Source: Owenia fusiformis
Lineage: Eukaryota > Annelida > Polychaeta > Sabellida > Oweniidae
Length of the DNA: 60,000 bases
Direction: 5' to 3'
Assembly (NCBI GenBank): GCA_903813345.2
Contig: CAIIXF020000006.1
Coordinates: forward strand, 40,436,848-40,496,847
The notes below the pieces were generated by a model. It saw only the letters and a list, made by a program, of their open reading frames with translations. It did not search any database and was not told the origin of the DNA. Position numbers and translations under genes: made by a program. Each line of letters starts with the position of its first letter. Position 1 is the first letter of the stretch. Positions 56,871 through 60,000 of this stretch are shown here, in pieces.

Positions 56871-57057
56871 CACAACAGAAAGTAACTCTTTCATGAAAAA
56901 CTTCATCAGCTTGACTGAAGATTACTGAGTGCAGTCATTAATATGTCCTCACATTTGGATTACCTCTCTTCTGTTATAATTTTACTTCAAATTGGCAAAT
57001 TTTATTAAAATTGACATGATAAAACAGAAATGATCGACTATTACTTTTGAAATGTCA

Positions 57058-58230
57058 ATTGAAATGTGTCACCATTGTAATGTGTCACCAAGCGTCACAG
57101 CATCTCCCGAGTGCCTTGAAACACCAACACGTAGATATTGACCTTGAGACGATCTTGAATTGAACCATTAAATGATGACTGCCTCATGTCACCTTATCAT
57201 GAGTCGCCAAGGGCCACATCACGACAGCAGCCCCTGTGGCCTTAAAACGCAAAACACTAAGATATTGAAATTTGACCTTAGATTGACCCTGACCCTAGGT
57301 CAAGTTTCAATGGAGTCAAGTGCAGCAGCCGCCCCAAAACCCCAAACATTTAGATATTGATCTTTGACCCTGACCTATAACAATGACACTGATCTCAGGT
57401 CACTTTATCATTGGTGATCAAATGTCGGTGTAGCCTCAAACGAGCCAACTACCTAGATATTGACCTTTGACCTTATTATAATTTTGAACATATTGACTTT
57501 GACCTCATGTCACCTTAGCATGAGTTGCCAAGGGTCATAGCAGCCCCCAGGGCCTCAAAACGCCAAATACAGAGATTTTGACCTTGTATGAATGACCTTG
57601 ACCTCAGAACACATATCAATGGGTCCTCACATGAAGCAGCATCCCCAAAAAGCCAAATATTCAGATATTGACCTCTGACCTTGAGATGACCTTGAGCCAT
57701 AAGCAGTGACATTGACCGTAGGTCACTTTATCTTTGGTGATCAAATGTTACTGAAGACCCACAGTATCTATTACCAGGGGCGGATCTGGGAACCAACAAG
57801 GGGGGGGGCCAAACTTGTGGTCAGAGAAAAAAACTTCAGCGCTTGCGCGGAAAAAAATTTTGGGCCCCATAAACCCAAAAGTGGGCCCAAATTTTGAAAT
57901 TTTGAGGCCCATTTTCTTCAAAATTTGGCCTAAAATTAACAAATAAGGCCTTACAAGGCCAATTTATGACCAAAAAGGCCTACTTTTTGGGGCCTTAAAG
58001 GCTCAAAATTTTTTTTGGGCACAATTTTTTTTTTCTGGGCCCACCCAAGGGGGGGGGGCCCGGGCCCCTGGGCCCCCCCCCCCCCCCCATATCCGCCAGT
58101 GATTACTGATCTATTCAGACCTTGACTTCAGGTCATCTAATCATTGGTTGTGGAGGGTCAGGTGTCTTAAAAAGTCTAAATATTGACATTTTACCTTGAA
58201 ATGACCTTGACTTTTGTAGAATACACTTTT
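57058..58230. repeat. About 115-120 bp degenerate satellite rich in TGACCT
   Basis: Six to seven diverged units with the order GATATTGACCTT, TGACCTTGACCTCAGGTCAC, TTATCATTGG, CAAGGGTCA and CAGCCCC...GCCTCAAAACGCCAAA. Interrupted at 57775-58101 by a GC-rich TIR element, with the satellite resuming afterwards. Frames across it (57172-57360, 57515-57712) are repeat translations. Confidence 0.8.
57775..58101. mobile_element. 327 bp GC-rich TIR element inside the satellite
   Basis: Left CAGGGGCGGATCTGGG, right ATATCCGCCAGTG; inverted with two mismatches. ATTAC is duplicated on both sides (57770-57774 and 58102-58106). Contains homopolymeric G and C runs and GGGCCC/CCCGGGCCC words as in 53729-53920. 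It has a long internal foldback (GGGCCCCATAAACCCAAAAG... against TTTTTGGGGCC...). Confidence 0.8.
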
Positions 58231-58789
58231 TATGAACAAAAATGAAACATTCAAAGTTGAAAACCGACCGTTTGCTGCTAATGTTTCAAAACGAAGGTAT
58301 CTGTATTGTAAAAGTAATGTTCAAATTGAATAAACTCAAAGAAATATACTTCAATTATTTAATTTTCTATCAGACTAAGTAAAATTGTAACTGTTCTAAA
58401 TGTAAATGTTGCAATGAAAGCTCACATATATCTTGCTGCATATCAGTCGAGTGCAGCTGCTACAGGTATCACTCTGACAAACATCGATGAACAAATCAAA
58501 CTTGATGTGATGCAAATCAGTATCTTTTAATTTGGCGTCCAAGCAGAATGTTGGATAAAATGGCTAACTGTTAGATAAACCATCAATAATGGAATTGTCA
58601 AAAGTTGCATTTATAAAATTAATTCCTCCTGCCTCATCACTGTTACACCCATTACTACAAGATGTTGTCTCGACTATATCACTGTCTGCAAGCTAAAAAA
58701 AAGTATCAAAATCACTGCCTGCTTTATCACAATAAACTTTTGTTATAAATAATTTCAGTAAAATGCGAATAGAAGGCCCATTTGCATTA

Positions 58790-59607
58790 ATATGGAAAGA
58801 TAGTCCACTTTGGTTTGGTAATTTTACTGCAACAACTACATATGTACATGTATAATGCCTTTTTATTCAAAAGTCAATCATTGTATTCCTATTTAACCTA
58901 TTAAAGGATTTTTATATATCTGAATAATCGTTATATTCATTTTTGGCAAAGTAAATAATCATAGGGCTCACACAAGGATCAACTTTATTGAACACTTTTT
59001 GAACTGGTATATGCCCTGCAGCTCTAAGAGCAAGAGCAATGAATTGCGATTTTTAGTTGAAACAATGAAACAAACACAATACCATCATTTTATTTAATAA
59101 TTAACAAACAAAATTGTGTTAAATTTGGTATTTTTTGAAATCATCACTAAATATGAAAAAGTTCTAAATAAAGTGAATCCTTGTGTGACCCCTATAATTA
59201 TTTACTTTGCCAAAAACTAACATAATGGTAATTGAAACATTTAGAAAACATTGAATAAGTAAAATTTGAATATTATCATTAGCAACAGTGACTTTTGAAT
59301 TAAAATGGCATTTCAAAGTCAGTAATGTATAATTCTTCACCATTATTGTTTTTAATAAAAATGACCACACCCAAATAGACTATCATACATATCAATATCA
59401 AATATGCCTCCTATTTCATATACTCACTGCTATTATTTGAAAAACATGATTTTTTTCAAACTCATATTTTTGACGGTTGCACCTTGGGGCAAGCCGTTTA
59501 GCCCTTTCGTGTCACCTAATTAACCGCAGACAAGTGAAAATGAAAAGTCAATGAACTAATCTTTAATGACTATGGGCCACTTCTTAGTAATCTACCTCAA
59601 CATCGGT
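58790..59607. repeat. Palindromic element, copy B (inverse of copy A)
   Basis: The left half (58860-58990) runs in plus sense (TTGGCAAAGTAAATAATCAT, GGGCTCACACAAGGATCAAC) and the right half (59160-59607) in minus sense, ending CTACCTCAACATC. Its long arm pairs with 55959-56450. It lies about 125 bp beyond the GPCR stop codon. Confidence 0.75.
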
Positions 59608-59733
59608 TTAGACTAACTAAGCCACTTTGGAAGAGATTTGGCACATACTATTAAAGTTAAAAATCAAAAAGCTAGAATATTTCTTGTGATTACCTGTTTT
59701 GTCACTACCTTTAGATGTTATATGTTATTGTTT

Positions 59734-60000
59734 TTATTGGCCGCCATGTCTTGTCACTGTTAGACTAAGTGATTGATCTCCCGTATCGGCCGCGTGAATT
59801 CGATTTCTTCCATTTGCGAAAAAAATCTTTTTCATCTCCTTTCGAAACAAGGTATGGCTTAACGAATAAATAATTGGATTTATGCTTGAATTCGCAATTG
59901 CCAAATAACCCGTGATCTGGTAAGCGGTTCCTACATACGTTTCAACGATACGTAAACGTTTAAGAAGCATATATGCAGCCATTGGTCCCCAACATATGAA
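59734..60000 (-). CDS. Class A GPCR, C-terminal part (TM6 end to tail), partial
   Basis: Runs off the window's right edge; 88 residues are visible. The first residues, FICWGPMAAYML, carry the CWxP signature of helix 6. A short loop leads to helix 7 with the NPxxY motif (LAIANSSINPIIYSL), helix 8 (RKEMKKIFF) and a 27-residue Ser/Thr-containing tail ending at TAA (59736-59734). This is a rhodopsin-family receptor at the plasma membrane. The ligand class cannot be told from this part; no opsin-type Lys is evident in the visible helix 7. No intron interrupts the visible part. Confidence 0.85.
   Translation of the reverse strand, partial: FICWGPMAAYMLLKRLRIVETYVGTAYQITGYLAIANSSINPIIYSLSHTLFRKEMKKIFFANGRNRIHAADTGDQSLSLTVTRHGGQ

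Larger units (their letters stand above)
53709..59733. other. Repeat-rich intergenic interval
   Basis: Includes the GT32 3' end, two GC-rich TIR elements, an inverted-repeat cluster and a satellite (listed separately). Minus frames at 54127-54443 contain protein-like runs but overlap each other and match nothing I know. 55150-55950 shows nothing recognisable. Confidence 0.6.

Noticed and set aside
57058-57760. Hormone response elements
   Set aside because: The TGACCT words follow the satellite period and need no regulatory explanation; kept only as a low-priority finding.

Overview
This is AT-rich animal nuclear DNA with spliceosomal GT-AG introns and a heavy load of small DNA transposons and tandem repeats. 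The protein families seen (a GT10 fucosyltransferase, a GT32 sugar transferase, an HSD17B2-like short-chain dehydrogenase, EMC10, a class A GPCR) and the repeat style suggest a marine lophotrochozoan, most likely a mollusc. That taxonomic call is inference. No bacterial, plasmid or viral gene organisation is present.

Layout. 1-15.6 kb holds no gene I can recognise, only TIR elements (1656, 3610, 8694, 9152, 11855), an 18-19 bp tandem array (2263) and dispersed repeats. 15.65-40.64 kb is a seven-exon minus-strand gene for EMC10, a subunit of the ER membrane protein complex. It encodes 228 residues over 25 kb because its introns are packed with transposons: a processed retrocopy, nested CAGTGGAGACGAT elements, hAT-like elements, and in intron 1 a dead non-LTR retrotransposon that is itself split by a TIR element. 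40.83-49.58 kb is a six-exon plus-strand gene for a membrane-anchored short-chain dehydrogenase resembling 17-beta-hydroxysteroid dehydrogenase 2 (388 residues). It shares a 197 bp bidirectional promoter with EMC10. Its intron 4 contains an intact, intronless alpha-1,3-fucosyltransferase-like gene on the opposite strand (45633-46874). The 3' ends of introns 4 and 5 are both tandemly amplified, including their splice acceptors. 51.63-53.71 kb is a two-exon GT32-type glycosyltransferase. 53.7-59.7 kb is repeat-rich (inverted repeat cluster, TGACCT-rich satellite, GC-rich TIR elements). The window ends inside the last coding part of a minus-strand class A GPCR (59734-60000).

Functionally, EMC10, the SDR and the two glycosyltransferases all act in the ER/Golgi membrane system, but nothing in the sequence shows that they are co-regulated except for the divergent EMC10/SDR pair. 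Gene models were built by eye from reading frame, splice sites and remembered family motifs; no alignment was run.
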